Assembly (NCBI RefSeq): GCF_947072475.1
Contig: NZ_CAMTIA010000001.1
Location: forward strand, 186,001 to 250,000
Source of the DNA: an uncultured Deefgea sp.
GTDB lineage: Bacteria > Pseudomonadota > Gammaproteobacteria > Burkholderiales > Chitinibacteraceae
Direction of reading: 5' to 3'
DNA length: 64,000 bases
Shown here piece after piece: positions 7,913-16,516 of the stretch. Each line of letters starts with the position of its first letter. Position 1 is the stretch's first letter. The position numbers and the translations under genes were made by a program. A model generated the notes under the pieces. That model worked only from the letters and a program-made list of their open reading frames with translations. It was not told where the DNA came from and did no database searches.

Positions 7913-9178
7913 GTGTTTGAATCAATAGTGAAAACCATAAAATACCCTGCGATCAGTCTGCTTTTGTTGCTACTGAGTAGCGCACTACATGCCGCAGAGC
8001 CGCTGGATGTGTTGCATTGGTGGACTTCGCCCAATGAGCGGCGGGCGGCGGATTTTTTACGGCAAAAAATGGCCGAAGAAAATATCGAATGGCGAGACTC
8101 GGCGATTCCGGGGGGCGCCGGTGGCGGGGCGATGAAGGTGCTCAAAAGTCGTGTGTTGTCGGGCAAGCCGCCGGCGGTGTCGCAGTTGATCGGTCCGGCG
8201 ATTAATGAATGGGCTGAGTTGGGCTTGATTTTAGAGATAGACAGTGCGGCGGTACGCTGGCAAAACCAGTTGTTTCCCACGGTGTGGAATCTAGTCGAGC
8301 ATCGGCAGCATACGGTGGCGGTGCCTTTAGGGATTCATCGCATCAATACCTTGCTGTATAACAAAAAAATATTTGATCGCTTGGGATTAAAACCACCGCG
8401 TGATTTTAATGATTTTCGCCGGATTGCTTTAGTATTGCAGGCCGCTGGGATAACGCCTTTGGCGCAAAGTAGCGAAGCTTGGCAAGTGGCGACACTATTT
8501 GAAACGCTGGTGCTGGCCGAGGGCGATGTGCCGTTTTATCGAGATTTATTTGTAAAAAAAAATCCACAAGCGTATTTAGATCCGCGTTTTGCGCGCGCCT
8601 TAAATCGTTTGCGCGAATGGAAAACCTATACGCCCAAGGGCAATAGTGATGTGTCGTGGACCGAGGTGGCCAAACAATTTGCCAGCGGGCAAGCGGCGAT
8701 GTTGGTGATGGGCGATTGGATGAAGGGAGAATTGGTCGCGCAAGGTTGGGTATTGGATGTCGATTTTGCCTGCAGTACGGTGCCAAAAACCGAAGATAGC
8801 CATTTATACAGTATTGATACCTTGGTGATGTTTGCTGGGGACTATGCCAAGCAAGTCAATCAAGAGCGCTTTGCGCAGTTGATGTTGTCGCCGGCGGTGC
8901 AAATCGGTTACAACCGGATTAAAGGCTCGATTCCTGTGCGCCGAGACATGGATATCGCCAGTTTGGATAGCTGTAGCAAGGCTTCATGGCGGGCTTTTTC
9001 ACGCGGTAGCGCGTTTCAAGCGCCAAGCTTAGTGCACCGGATGGCGGCCGATGAAACCTTTAAAGACGTAGTGGTGGCGCAGATTCAAACCTTTTATTTA
9101 GACGATAAAATTTCAGTCGTTGAAACGCAGCAACGGTTAGCCGCGATGGTGAAAGCGTTAAATCGCAAAGACGAATAA
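7913..9178 (+). CDS. GtsA-like sugar-binding protein linked to two-component system
   Basis: Periplasmic binding protein of about 421 residues. I start it at GTG 7913 (GGAG at 7898-7901) because this gives a clean signal peptide, SLLLLLLSSALHA, ending before AEPLD; an in-frame upstream ATG at 7814 would bury it. The mature protein recalls Pseudomonas glucose-binding GtsA: VLHWWTSPNERRAADFL, GGGAMKVLKSRVLSGKPPAV, GPAINEWAELG, VPLGIHRINTLLYN and KGSIPVRRDM. No permease genes follow. Instead a response regulator and kinase come 74 bp later, so it may serve as the ligand receptor for the kinase, or as an alternative binding protein for the divergent importer. Confidence 0.82.
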   Translation: MFESIVKTIKYPAISLLLLLLSSALHAAEPLDVLHWWTSPNERRAADFLRQKMAEENIEWRDSAIPGGAGGGAMKVLKSRVLSGKPPAVSQLIGPAINEWAELGLILEIDSAAVRWQNQLFPTVWNLVEHRQHTVAVPLGIHRINTLLYNKKIFDRLGLKPPRDFNDFRRIALVLQAAGITPLAQSSEAWQVATLFETLVLAEGDVPFYRDLFVKKNPQAYLDPRFARALNRLREWKTYTPKGNSDVSWTEVAKQFASGQAAMLVMGDWMKGELVAQGWVLDVDFACSTVPKTEDSHLYSIDTLVMFAGDYAKQVNQERFAQLMLSPAVQIGYNRIKGSIPVRRDMDIASLDSCSKASWRAFSRGSAFQAPSLVHRMAADETFKDVVVAQIQTFYLDDKISVVETQQRLAAMVKALNRKDE

Positions 9179-9252
9179 TCGATGTGGACTTGATCGCGAA
9201 CACCGCTTGCGACGAGCGCCATATTGGAGAGATCGATTGAAAAGGACAGGGA

Positions 9253-9969
9253 ATGAGCCGTAATATTTTAATTGTGGATGATGATTTAAAAACCCGCACG
9301 CTGCTTAAAGCGTATTTGGAACGCAATCAATACGATGTTCGGCTTGCGCCCGATGGCGAAACCTTTTTGAACGAATTTGATCGCCATAAAGACGAGCTCA
9401 GTTTGGTGATTTTAGACGTGATGCTGCCCGACACCGATGGCTTTGCTTTGTGCCAAACAGTGCGCAAAAATAGCAATGTGCCGATTATCATGCTGACCGC
9501 CAGCTCGGACGAAACCGATCGGATTGTGGGGCTTGAATTAGGGGCCGATGATTATATTGCTAAGCCATATAACCCCCGTGAATTACTGGCGCGCATTAAA
9601 GCGATTCATCGCCGTACCGGTATTGAGACCGGTTCAGGGACGGGGCGATACTATCGTTTTGTCGGTTTTACACTGGATACGGTAGAGCGTAATTTAATGT
9701 CGCCCGATGGTGAGGTCGTCAAACTGACGGGCTTGGATTTTCAGCTATTGAAAATGTTTTTAGAGCATCCCGGACAGATTTTGGATCGCAGTCAATTGGC
9801 CGAAGAAACGCGTGGCCGCGATGCCGGACCACTGGATCGCTCGCTCGATGTGCAAGTGAGCCGCTTACGGCAACGCTTAGAAGACGATGGCAAGCACCCC
9901 AATCTGATTAAAACCGTGCGCGGCGCGGGTTATGTGCTCTCAGCCGAGGTGACCATTAGTCATGTTTAA
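9253..9969 (+). CDS. OmpR-family response regulator, GltR-like
   Basis: 238 residues. The N-terminal receiver domain has acidic residues at VDDD near residue 8, phosphoacceptor Asp55 in LVILDVMLPDTDGF and Lys in IAKPYNPREL. The C-terminal winged helix (about 130-232) has the OmpR/PhoB pattern with LDRSLDVQVSRLRQRLEDD and IKTVRGAGYVL. Together with the kinase gene that overlaps it by 8 bp and the GtsA-like gene before it, the set resembles the GltR/GtrS systems that control glucose uptake in pseudomonads. Likely targets are the divergent ABC importer and its own operon. Confidence 0.92.
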   Translation: MSRNILIVDDDLKTRTLLKAYLERNQYDVRLAPDGETFLNEFDRHKDELSLVILDVMLPDTDGFALCQTVRKNSNVPIIMLTASSDETDRIVGLELGADDYIAKPYNPRELLARIKAIHRRTGIETGSGTGRYYRFVGFTLDTVERNLMSPDGEVVKLTGLDFQLLKMFLEHPGQILDRSQLAEETRGRDAGPLDRSLDVQVSRLRQRLEDDGKHPNLIKTVRGAGYVLSAEVTISHV

Positions 9970-11467
9970 AGGGCAGTGGCAATGGCTGCGTGAATTGGCG
10001 CGGCGTGCGCGCTTAATGAGCATGCCGCGTTGGTTAGAGCATATTTTGCCATCGCGATTATTGCCGCGATTATTGTGGGTGATGGCGGTGGGGGTGTTGG
10101 CTTCGCAATTAATTGGTAATGCCATTTGGGCCAATTATTTGCAAAATAAGTCCGAGCAAGAGGTCAGTGCGGCGGCCGATCATATTGCCCTTGGCGCGGT
10201 GAGTGCGGTGCATTTTTTTCAAAGTTTACCGCCCAATTATCGGCCGCTAGTGATTCAGCAATTGCGCGAAATGGGCGGTACACGGTTTTTTGTAACGGTC
10301 AATGATAGCCCGATCCCTGTGCAGGGTATTGCCGCGCAGCCATTGTCCAATCAAGTTTTGCAGGTAATACATCGTATATTTGAACAAAAACTACCGCAGT
10401 TAACAGATTTGCGTTTGGCCTTTGCTTGGCCCAATCAATTGGCAGTGTCTAGCGATGGGATGACTGTTTCGCAATTGCCCGATCACTGGATTAAAAACAC
10501 CTTGTTGATGGCACCGCGCCCAGCTCCGGTGTTGGTGATTCAAACTGAAATCGAGCCGGGGCATTGGTTGTATTTGGCCACGCTGATGCCTGATCCTTAT
10601 TTTTTGGATAATAGCGATCCGATGCCGCCGCAGCGTTGGCTATTGCAATTGATTACCTTGATTACGGTCTTGCTATTGACTTGGGTGGTGGTGCGCTGGA
10701 TTACCCGGCCTTTGGCGGCGCTATCAGAAGCGGCTGAGGCTTTTGGTAAGGGCGAGTCGCCGCCATTGCCAGCTGAAGGCAGCGAAGAATTTATTCGCAC
10801 GGCGAATGCGTTTGGCGCGATGCGCGAGCGGATTCAACGCTATTTAGAAGACCGTGAAAAACTGTTTGCGGCGATTTCGCATGATTTACGCACGCCGATT
10901 ACGCGGCTGAAATTACGCACCGAAATGCTCGACGATGAAGCCATCCGGTTGGAGTTTCATGAAGACCTCGACGAGCTCGACATGATGGTCAAAGGCGCTT
11001 TGCAAAGCGTGAAAGACAGCGATATTCATGAAAACCGCACCCGAATTCGCTTAGATGCTTTATTGGGCCGGATGGTGAGAGATTCGCGCATGGCAGGGCA
11101 TGAAATTGCCTATAGCCGTTGTGGTTTATGGGTGATGGTTAAGCCGTTGGCACTCAAGCGCGCCTTGAGTAATTTGATCGACAACGCGCTGTTTTACGGT
11201 GAACGGGTTGAGATTTCGGTACTTGAAGGCGTGGGCAAAGTGGTGATTGTGGTGCGCGATCATGGCCCGGGCGTTCCCGATGAAGCGCTGGCAACGTTGT
11301 TTGATCCCTATGTTCGTTTAGATCATGGCCGTCAGCACAATCATCAAGGGCATGGTTTGGGCTTGGGGATTGCACGCAATATTATTCAGGCCCACGGTGG
11401 TGTTTTAGAGCTAAGCAATCATTCGCAAGGCGGCTTGCAAGCGATGATTATTTTGCCTAAGGATTGA
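9962..11467 (+). CDS. Membrane sensor histidine kinase (GltS/GtrS-like)
   Basis: 501 residues. TM1 is at about 37-57, a periplasmic sensor region of about 170 residues follows, TM2 at about 228-247 (LITLITVLLLTWVVV), HAMP next (RPLAALSEAAEAFGKG), then HisKA with His307 in FAAISHDLRTPITRL and a HATPase domain with N box NLIDNALFYGE, DHGPGVPDEA and GHGLGLGIA. The ATG overlaps the end of the regulator gene by 8 bp, so translation is coupled. The periplasmic part could read the GtsA-like binding protein directly; that is inference from gene order only. Confidence 0.92.
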   Translation: MFKGQWQWLRELARRARLMSMPRWLEHILPSRLLPRLLWVMAVGVLASQLIGNAIWANYLQNKSEQEVSAAADHIALGAVSAVHFFQSLPPNYRPLVIQQLREMGGTRFFVTVNDSPIPVQGIAAQPLSNQVLQVIHRIFEQKLPQLTDLRLAFAWPNQLAVSSDGMTVSQLPDHWIKNTLLMAPRPAPVLVIQTEIEPGHWLYLATLMPDPYFLDNSDPMPPQRWLLQLITLITVLLLTWVVVRWITRPLAALSEAAEAFGKGESPPLPAEGSEEFIRTANAFGAMRERIQRYLEDREKLFAAISHDLRTPITRLKLRTEMLDDEAIRLEFHEDLDELDMMVKGALQSVKDSDIHENRTRIRLDALLGRMVRDSRMAGHEIAYSRCGLWVMVKPLALKRALSNLIDNALFYGERVEISVLEGVGKVVIVVRDHGPGVPDEALATLFDPYVRLDHGRQHNHQGHGLGLGIARNIIQAHGGVLELSNHSQGGLQAMIILPKD

Positions 11468-11550
11468 AAGCTGGGTGAAATCCCATGGGCGCATGGCATC
11501 GAGAGTTGCAGTACAATCGCAATATTCGAATCTTTAATAAGGCCAATACG

Positions 11551-12324
11551 GTGCTTGAATTTTCTCATCCGATGGATATATCGGCTTTGCGTACCACGTT
11601 TGCTGAGCAAGGCCTGGTTATTTTACGCGGCTTTGCGCTGCCGGCTGAAGTCGCTTTGATTCGAGATGCGGCCATGCAGGCCCTTGAAGCCCGTGCTGAG
11701 CCGCTGGAATTGGAAGCCAGTTTGGCGTATCCGGGCGCACCAAGCTCGATTGATGCGCAAGGCGGCCAAACGATTCGACGTTTACGCGGCATGGTGGCGC
11801 GCTCGCCGGTGTTTATGCAATGGGCGACGCATCCACGCTTGTTGGCGTTATTGCGGCCTTTGCTGGGCGAACGGATTACCTTAACGCAGGTGCACCACAA
11901 TAGCTTGATGACTAAGCAGCCGAGCTTTAGTAGCGATACTTTATGGCATCGTGATTTACGCTATTGGCGTTTTAGCCAGCCGCAATTGGTGTCATGCTGG
12001 CTGGCTTTGGGCGATGAAAATCCAGAAAATGGCGGCTTGGGATTTATTCCTGGGTCGCACCATTTGACCTTGCCTGAAGCCGCGTTTGATGCGCGTGAAT
12101 TTTTGCTCGCCGAGCATCCAGACGCCGCGCCGTGGATTGCCAAAGCGCAGTTTCCACGCTTGAGCGCAGGGGATGTGGTGCTGTTTGATGCGCGCACTTT
12201 TCATGCCGCGAGCCGTAATAGCACCGAAAAAACCAAGTATTCTTTAGTGATGAGCTACCATGCCAGTGACAATTTACCACTCAAAAATAGTCGATCTGCG
12301 GCTGAACCCGGTGTAGATTGCTAG
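11551..12324 (+). CDS. Phytanoyl-CoA dioxygenase-family (PhyH) protein
   Basis: Fe(II)/2-oxoglutarate-dependent oxygenase fold. The metal triad is visible as H-x-D in LWHRDLRYWRF and the distal His in LFDARTFHAASRN, followed by a likely 2-oxoglutarate-binding region. The conserved NGGLGFIPGSH segment is also present. Its substrate is unknown. The start is uncertain: GTG 11551 has TAAGG 8 nt upstream, ATG 11572 (MDISALRTTFAEQG) is also plausible, and an upstream ATG at 11485 seems too far. It is a lone gene after the sensor operon. Confidence 0.82.
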   Translation: MLEFSHPMDISALRTTFAEQGLVILRGFALPAEVALIRDAAMQALEARAEPLELEASLAYPGAPSSIDAQGGQTIRRLRGMVARSPVFMQWATHPRLLALLRPLLGERITLTQVHHNSLMTKQPSFSSDTLWHRDLRYWRFSQPQLVSCWLALGDENPENGGLGFIPGSHHLTLPEAAFDAREFLLAEHPDAAPWIAKAQFPRLSAGDVVLFDARTFHAASRNSTEKTKYSLVMSYHASDNLPLKNSRSAAEPGVDC

Positions 12325-12343
12325 GGTTTGTTGACGTTGGGTT
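12321..12343. repeat. Solo copy of the CTAG...TTGACGTT repeat end
   Basis: CTAGGGTTTGTTGACGTTGG and the next bases match the ends of the element at 36285-36586. The copy starts within the dioxygenase stop codon (the TAG at 12322-12324 is part of CTAG). Confidence 0.5.
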
Positions 12344-12377
12344 GACTTAGACCCTCATTGTTTTTAAGGAGATTCAG

Positions 12378-12608
12378 ATGCCGGTTAGTCCAGAGCAATT
12401 TTCATCGCTGATTCAGTTAGTGTCTCAATTGCAGCCCATGCCGGCGTATCAAGCGGCAAAAGAGCTGGAAATACTCAAACCCGAAATGACCGATGAGCAG
12501 CGTCATGCCTATGAGCAAGCTTTGGGTGACGCTCAGCGCCAGCGCAAAGAAATTGAAAAAGCCAATGCCGCAGCCACTGAAGACGCGTTTGATCAAGACG
12601 AAGATTAA
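12378..12608 (+). CDS. Small hypothetical protein
   Basis: 76 residues, charged and mostly helical, with an acidic C-terminus (ATEDAFDQDED). A strong Shine-Dalgarno (AAGGAG) stands before the ATG, which supports a real gene. No signal peptide, membrane segment or known motif is seen. The neighbours do not suggest a role. Confidence 0.65.
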   Translation: MPVSPEQFSSLIQLVSQLQPMPAYQAAKELEILKPEMTDEQRHAYEQALGDAQRQRKEIEKANAAATEDAFDQDED

Positions 12609-12720
12609 ACCGAGCTGGCGGGGCGCACTTGAAACGTACTTAGTGACTGGCGCACGGTGCGATAAAATTAAGCGCGTTAGCTGGTTTTGAAGACTGGCTT
12701 TTTGATTTGGGATCTGCATG

Positions 12721-12767
12721 GGTATATGTAGCTAGGCTTTTTAGAATGGACTGTCTAGCGATATACC
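12721..12767. repeat. 47-nt hairpin, GGTATAT variant, overlapping a gene end
   Basis: GGTATATGTAGCTAG (12721-12735) pairs imperfectly with CTAGCGATATACC (12755-12767). The right arm contains the stop codon of the transglycosylase gene (complement of 12755-12757) and its last codons. I place it with the GGGTATTGC hairpins at 16323, 43558, 50457 and 63271 by size and arm start. Confidence 0.55.
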
Positions 12768-13615
12768 TTTGATTTTTTGCTTTTAACTTGTTCGGGAAAC
12801 ACATTGATATCGCGGCCGCGATCGGCAGCGGTTTGGTGAACTGAAAAAGGGTAGAGTTGCAGCACTTTTTTCACGTATTGCTGTGTTTCTGGATAGGGCG
12901 GAATCCCACGGTAGTGATCGACTTTTCCTTCCCCGGCATTGTAACTGGCTGCCACTAAGGCGATATTGCCTTGGTAGCGATCGAGTAGCCAGCGTAAATA
13001 GCGCACGCCACCTTTCACATTTTGGCTGGTATTAAAGACATCTTTAACATTAAACCGCGCTGCGGTTTCGGGAATCAGCTGCATCACCCCCATCGCAGAT
13101 TTGGGAGAAACGGCACTGCTATTGAGCCCTGATTCAACCTTGGCAATGCTCAGTGCAAAAGAAGGATCAACCCCGTGCCAAGTGGCAATTTTGCTAATGA
13201 TGTTGGCAACCACTTGCTGATTGGCATTCATTTTGGCGCTCAGGATCGGTGATTTACTCATCACCGGTTCCACATCCGCTTCGACGCAGCGGGGCAGGCG
13301 ATGGCCGCTAATGCGGATGGTTTCTAGCATTTTTTGCGCTTCTTGATGGCCTTGTTCGGCAGCGATAGATAATAAACTCGCAGCAGCAACCCGATCTTCT
13401 GGCACACCAATCCCAAAAGCGTACAGCATGGCTAAACGATATTGCGCTTCGGTGATGCCTAAACGCGCGGCATAGCAATACGTGACTGCGGCAGCCCATG
13501 GATTACGCATTTCTTGTGCTGTGGCTTTGGCGAGTCTGGCTTGCCATTGTGCCTCGTTTTCATTGCCAGAAACCACCGACAAAGCCAACGACAGACTGAA
13601 TATTGTTGTCAGCAT
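12755..13615 (-). CDS. Lytic transglycosylase with Sel1 repeats
   Basis: 286 residues. A short signal sequence (MLTTIFSLSLALSVVSG) is followed by Sel1-type repeats (AQYRLAMLYAFGIGVPEDRV and AASLLSIAAEQGHQEAQKML, about 55-95) and a C-terminal SLT domain. The catalytic Glu is in KVESGLNSSAVSPKSAMG, followed by VMQLIPETAARF and the AASYNAGEGKV signature. It cleaves peptidoglycan glycan strands in the periplasm. The last residues (KSKVYR) and the stop lie inside a repeated hairpin. It is a single gene, convergent with the small gene at 12378. Confidence 0.9.
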   Translation of the reverse strand: MLTTIFSLSLALSVVSGNENEAQWQARLAKATAQEMRNPWAAAVTYCYAARLGITEAQYRLAMLYAFGIGVPEDRVAAASLLSIAAEQGHQEAQKMLETIRISGHRLPRCVEADVEPVMSKSPILSAKMNANQQVVANIISKIATWHGVDPSFALSIAKVESGLNSSAVSPKSAMGVMQLIPETAARFNVKDVFNTSQNVKGGVRYLRWLLDRYQGNIALVAASYNAGEGKVDHYRGIPPYPETQQYVKKVLQLYPFSVHQTAADRGRDINVFPEQVKSKKSKVYR

Positions 13616-13717
13616 GGCGGTTTTCCTAATGGTTAAATCAAGAGATTCAGCATAGTCTCAATCTGCTGGTGGTAGAGATTGAGCCTGATTAAAGGCTGTG
13701 CGCAAAAAGGATATGCA

Positions 13718-14794
13718 ATGACGATTCACGTGCGACTGATGACGGGCCCAAATGGCACGCAAATTGGTATTTTAGCTTTATCAGCGCCAGAGCGGATCAA
13801 CGCTCAAAACTTAAGTATGGTCCGGCAAATGTCTGCTGCGCTGAACGATTGGCGTGATCAAGCGCAGATTGTGGCGGTGGTGATGATTGGTGCCGGTGAG
13901 CGTGGGTTTTGTGCCGGAGGGGATTTAAAAGCCTTGCATGCGGCGATGACTCAGCCCGGTGAATTGGCACAAGGCGATGCTTTTTTTTCTGAAGAATATG
14001 TACTGTGCCAAATGATTCGAGACTATGCCAAGCCGGTGATGGCGTGGGGGCATGGCATTGTAATGGGCGGCGGTTGGGGTTTATTTGCTGCGGCGAGCCA
14101 TAAAGTAGTGACCGAAAATAGCAAATTGGCGATGCCAGAAACGGCGATTGGTTTGTTTCCGGATGTGGCGGCGAGTCGCTGGCTGGCTGAATTAGCCGGT
14201 TTTGGTCCTTTTTTAGCTTTGTCTGGCGCGGCGATCAATGCCAGTGATGCGCTGTATTGCGGTGCCGCCCAGTGGGCTTTGCCCGAATCAAGTCGGCACC
14301 AAGTTTTAATGGATTTAAGTGCTTTGGCTTGGCAGGGACAGGCTGAGTTAGATCGTGTTGTATTGAGCGATTATTTAACGCAAGCGGCGCAGCAAGCCGA
14401 GCTAACGCTGCCTGAAGGACATTTAGCCGCCCATCCAGATTTGCTGCGCGGCTGCGCCAGCGGCAGTTTGAATGATGCTTTGCATCACATGAGTTATTTT
14501 TCAACTTTGGATGATGCTTGGCTCGCGGCGGCTGCGCTGCGGGTGCAGCGCGCGTCACCCACGTCTTTGTGGCTGGCGTGGACTTTGCAACAACGCTGCG
14601 CGGCCTTGTCGTTTGCACAGACGGTACAGTTAGAAACTGAGGTCAGTGCGGCGTGTTTACGCTATGGTGATTTTGCCGCCGGCATTTATGCCACATTATT
14701 TGATCGCAGTCGTTCCCCTGTTTGGCAGCAAGGTCAGGCCAATCAGTTGGAAGTCTCTAATTTGGCGCAGGCGTTTCCGATGTTATGTAATTGA
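13718..14794 (+). CDS. Enoyl-CoA hydratase/isomerase family, HIBCH-like
   Basis: 358 residues from ATG 13718, which has AAGG about 8 nt upstream; an in-frame TTG at 13679 is less likely. Crotonase fold with the oxyanion segments GFCAGGDLKALH and GIVMGGGWGLFAAASHKVV, then AMPETAIGLFPDVAASRWLA, the pattern of 3-hydroxyisobutyryl-CoA hydrolases. The C-terminal ECH_2-type helical region is present, which makes it longer than plain enoyl-CoA hydratases. Likely role: valine degradation or a related acyl-CoA hydrolysis. No other valine genes are near. Confidence 0.85.
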   Translation: MTIHVRLMTGPNGTQIGILALSAPERINAQNLSMVRQMSAALNDWRDQAQIVAVVMIGAGERGFCAGGDLKALHAAMTQPGELAQGDAFFSEEYVLCQMIRDYAKPVMAWGHGIVMGGGWGLFAAASHKVVTENSKLAMPETAIGLFPDVAASRWLAELAGFGPFLALSGAAINASDALYCGAAQWALPESSRHQVLMDLSALAWQGQAELDRVVLSDYLTQAAQQAELTLPEGHLAAHPDLLRGCASGSLNDALHHMSYFSTLDDAWLAAAALRVQRASPTSLWLAWTLQQRCAALSFAQTVQLETEVSAACLRYGDFAAGIYATLFDRSRSPVWQQGQANQLEVSNLAQAFPMLCN

Positions 14795-14892
14795 TTATTT
14801 GTATAATCAATGTGAAAGTTTGAAACTTTTTGTCTTTGCCGCCCTCTTAGCAGGTGATACAGTATCGACACCGATCAATCAGGAGATTCAAA

Positions 14893-15582
14893 ATGCAATC
14901 TTTTAATACTAACACCACGACGTATGGCAATAGCGCCTTGTCGGCAGAACGCAATCAAGTGCTGCGTAATACCTACTTTTTATTGGCTTTGACGATGCTG
15001 CCAACCGCTGCAGGCGCCTTGCTCGGTATGTCTATGCAGTTTCGGATGAGCGGTTTTTTAGGTTTTGGCTTATTTATGTTGGTCAGCTTCGGGGCGTTTT
15101 ATGCCATCGAAAAAACCAAAGAAAGCAGTGCTGGCGTGTTTATTTTGTTGGGCTGGACTGGCTTTATGGGCTTGTGGCTCAGCCAAATTTTGCAAATGGC
15201 AATGAAATTTAGCAATGGTCCAGAAATGATTGGCATGGCTGCAATTGGCACCGGCGCGATTTTCTTTACCTTGGCGACCATCGCTACCGTGACGAAAAAA
15301 GACTTTTCCTTTATGGGTAAATTCTTGTTTATCGGCATGGTGATTGTCTTATTGGCGGCGGTCGCCAATATTTTCTTTGCGATTCCAGCTTTGTCATTGA
15401 CGATTTCTGCTGCCGTGATCATGATTTTCTCGGCGTATATCTTGTACGATGTGAGCCGTATCGTGAATGGTGGTGAAACCAATTACATCAGCGCCACATT
15501 GAGCTTGTACCTGAATGTGTACAATATTTTTGTTAATTTGCTCAGTATCATTATGGCGTTTACCGGCAATAGCCGAGACTAA
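14893..15582 (+). CDS. BAX inhibitor-1 / YccA family membrane protein
   Basis: 229 residues with seven hydrophobic helices and a BI-1 core (GWTGFMGLWLSQIL, TLATIATVTKKDFSFMGKFL, LYDVSRIVNGGETNYISATL). The last segment carries the conserved Asp pair region linked to pH and calcium control in BsYetJ-type members. AGGAG lies before the ATG at 14893, so that start is preferred over upstream in-frame codons. Bacterial members act in the inner membrane, often with FtsH in quality control. It ends at a clear terminator. Confidence 0.92.
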   Translation: MQSFNTNTTTYGNSALSAERNQVLRNTYFLLALTMLPTAAGALLGMSMQFRMSGFLGFGLFMLVSFGAFYAIEKTKESSAGVFILLGWTGFMGLWLSQILQMAMKFSNGPEMIGMAAIGTGAIFFTLATIATVTKKDFSFMGKFLFIGMVIVLLAAVANIFFAIPALSLTISAAVIMIFSAYILYDVSRIVNGGETNYISATLSLYLNVYNIFVNLLSIIMAFTGNSRD

Positions 15583-15601
15583 GTCATTTTAGATGGGTTG
15601 A

Positions 15602-15631
15602 AAAACGCCACTTTTAAAGTGGCGTTTTTTT
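15602..15631 (+). terminator. Intrinsic terminator after BAX-inhibitor gene
   Basis: AACGCCACTTT pairs with AAAGTGGCGTT, followed by a run of T to 15631. It lies 20 bp after the stop codon. Confidence 0.9.
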
Positions 15632-15696
15632 ATGCCGAAAAGAAAGCCCTGTTGCTGCTATCGAACGTCGTAGATCGCGGGTGAATGGGGTGGGCG

Positions 15697-15720
15697 AAAC
15701 TAAACGCCAACAGACTCTAG
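15697..15720. repeat. Solo repeat end (inverted CTAGAGTCTGTTGGCGTT)
   Basis: AAACTAAACGCCAACAGACT followed by CTAG is the inverted form of the CTAG...GTTGACGTTTGG repeat. It abuts the recR stop region at 15725. No partner end is obvious nearby. Confidence 0.5.
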
Positions 15721-15724
15721 GTTT

Positions 15725-16321
15725 TTATAAGCCACGGCGCTCGATCAGTGCTTGCGCCAAAGTACCGGGGTCAACATGTTCCAGCTCGCCACCAACAGGG
15801 AGTCCGCGGGCAATACGGCTGACTTTTAGGCCGCGCGCGCGCAGCATTTCAGCCACATAATGCGCGGTGGCTTCGCCTTCGGTAGTGAAATTGGTCGCCA
15901 AAATCACTTCGCTCACTTGGCCATCACTGGCGCGCTCGAGTAATTGTTTGAGCGCGATATCGTGCGGACCTATGCCATCGAGCGGGCTTAAACGGCCCAT
16001 TAAGACAAAATACAAGCCTTCATAACTGCGGGTTTGCTCAATCGACATGAGATCGGTTGGCATTTCGATGACGCATAATTGCGCATGATTGCGTTGCTCA
16101 TCCAAACAAATGTCGCAGGTGTCCGCCTCGGTAAAAGTATTGCAATGTCGACAATGCTTCAGAGTCCCCAAGGCGTTTTCTAGCGCATGGGCAAGGTCTG
16201 ACGCACCGACTTGATCGCGCTGCACCAAATGAAACGCCATTCGCGCTGCCGATTTGGGGCCAACGCCGGGTAAAACGCGCAGTGCATCAATTAGATTTTG
16301 TAATGAGGCGGGGATAGGCAT
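15725..16321 (-). CDS. recR: Recombination mediator RecR
   Basis: 198 residues, standard length. The N-terminal helix-hairpin-helix ([20 protein letters not shown]), the zinc finger ([16 protein letters not shown]) and the Toprim domain ([14 protein letters not shown] ... [17 protein letters not shown]) are all in order. It acts with RecF/RecO to load RecA on gapped DNA. It is third in the usual dnaX-ybaB-recR cluster. The start is fixed by homology, but a repeat hairpin begins only 2 nt upstream of the ATG and no Shine-Dalgarno is visible there. Confidence 0.97.
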   Translation of the reverse strand: MPIPASLQNLIDALRVLPGVGPKSAARMAFHLVQRDQVGASDLAHALENALGTLKHCRHCNTFTEADTCDICLDEQRNHAQLCVIEMPTDLMSIEQTRSYEGLYFVLMGRLSPLDGIGPHDIALKQLLERASDGQVSEVILATNFTTEGEATAHYVAEMLRARGLKVSRIARGLPVGGELEHVDPGTLAQALIERRGL

Positions 16322-16322
16322 A

Positions 16323-16369
16323 GGTATTGCTCTGGTGGCGTTGGTGGTCGGTGCCTAAATAGCAATACC
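16323..16369. repeat. GGTATTGCT...AGCAATACC hairpin at recR start
   Basis: Nine-base arms (16323-16331 and 16361-16369), 47 nt in all. It is directly upstream of the recR start codon on the minus strand, where a ribosome binding site is expected. It is a member of the hairpin family seen at 43558, 50457 and 63271. Confidence 0.75.
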
Positions 16370-16411
16370 ACGGGTTTTGTTATGACGTGGAAAACATGTG
16401 TTGGTATTAGT

Positions 16412-16440
16412 AAGGCGTTATCTCGTAGAGATAACGCCTT
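16412..16440. terminator. 13-bp perfect hairpin between ybaB and recR
   Basis: AAGGCGTTATCTC (16412-16424), loop GTA, GAGATAACGCCTT (16428-16440). There is no T-run, so it may be an mRNA-stabilising or processing hairpin rather than a terminator. Confidence 0.55.
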
Positions 16441-16516
16441 GGGTGCTGCGTAGTATCACGATAAATCATCGCCATTGATCACTGCTTGCGCGCGATGATT
16501 TGGCGATGTGAGCCCA

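Noticed and set aside
10597..10800. Antisense frames inside the kinase and many other genes
   Set aside because: Shadow frames of well-supported genes with no start signals of their own.
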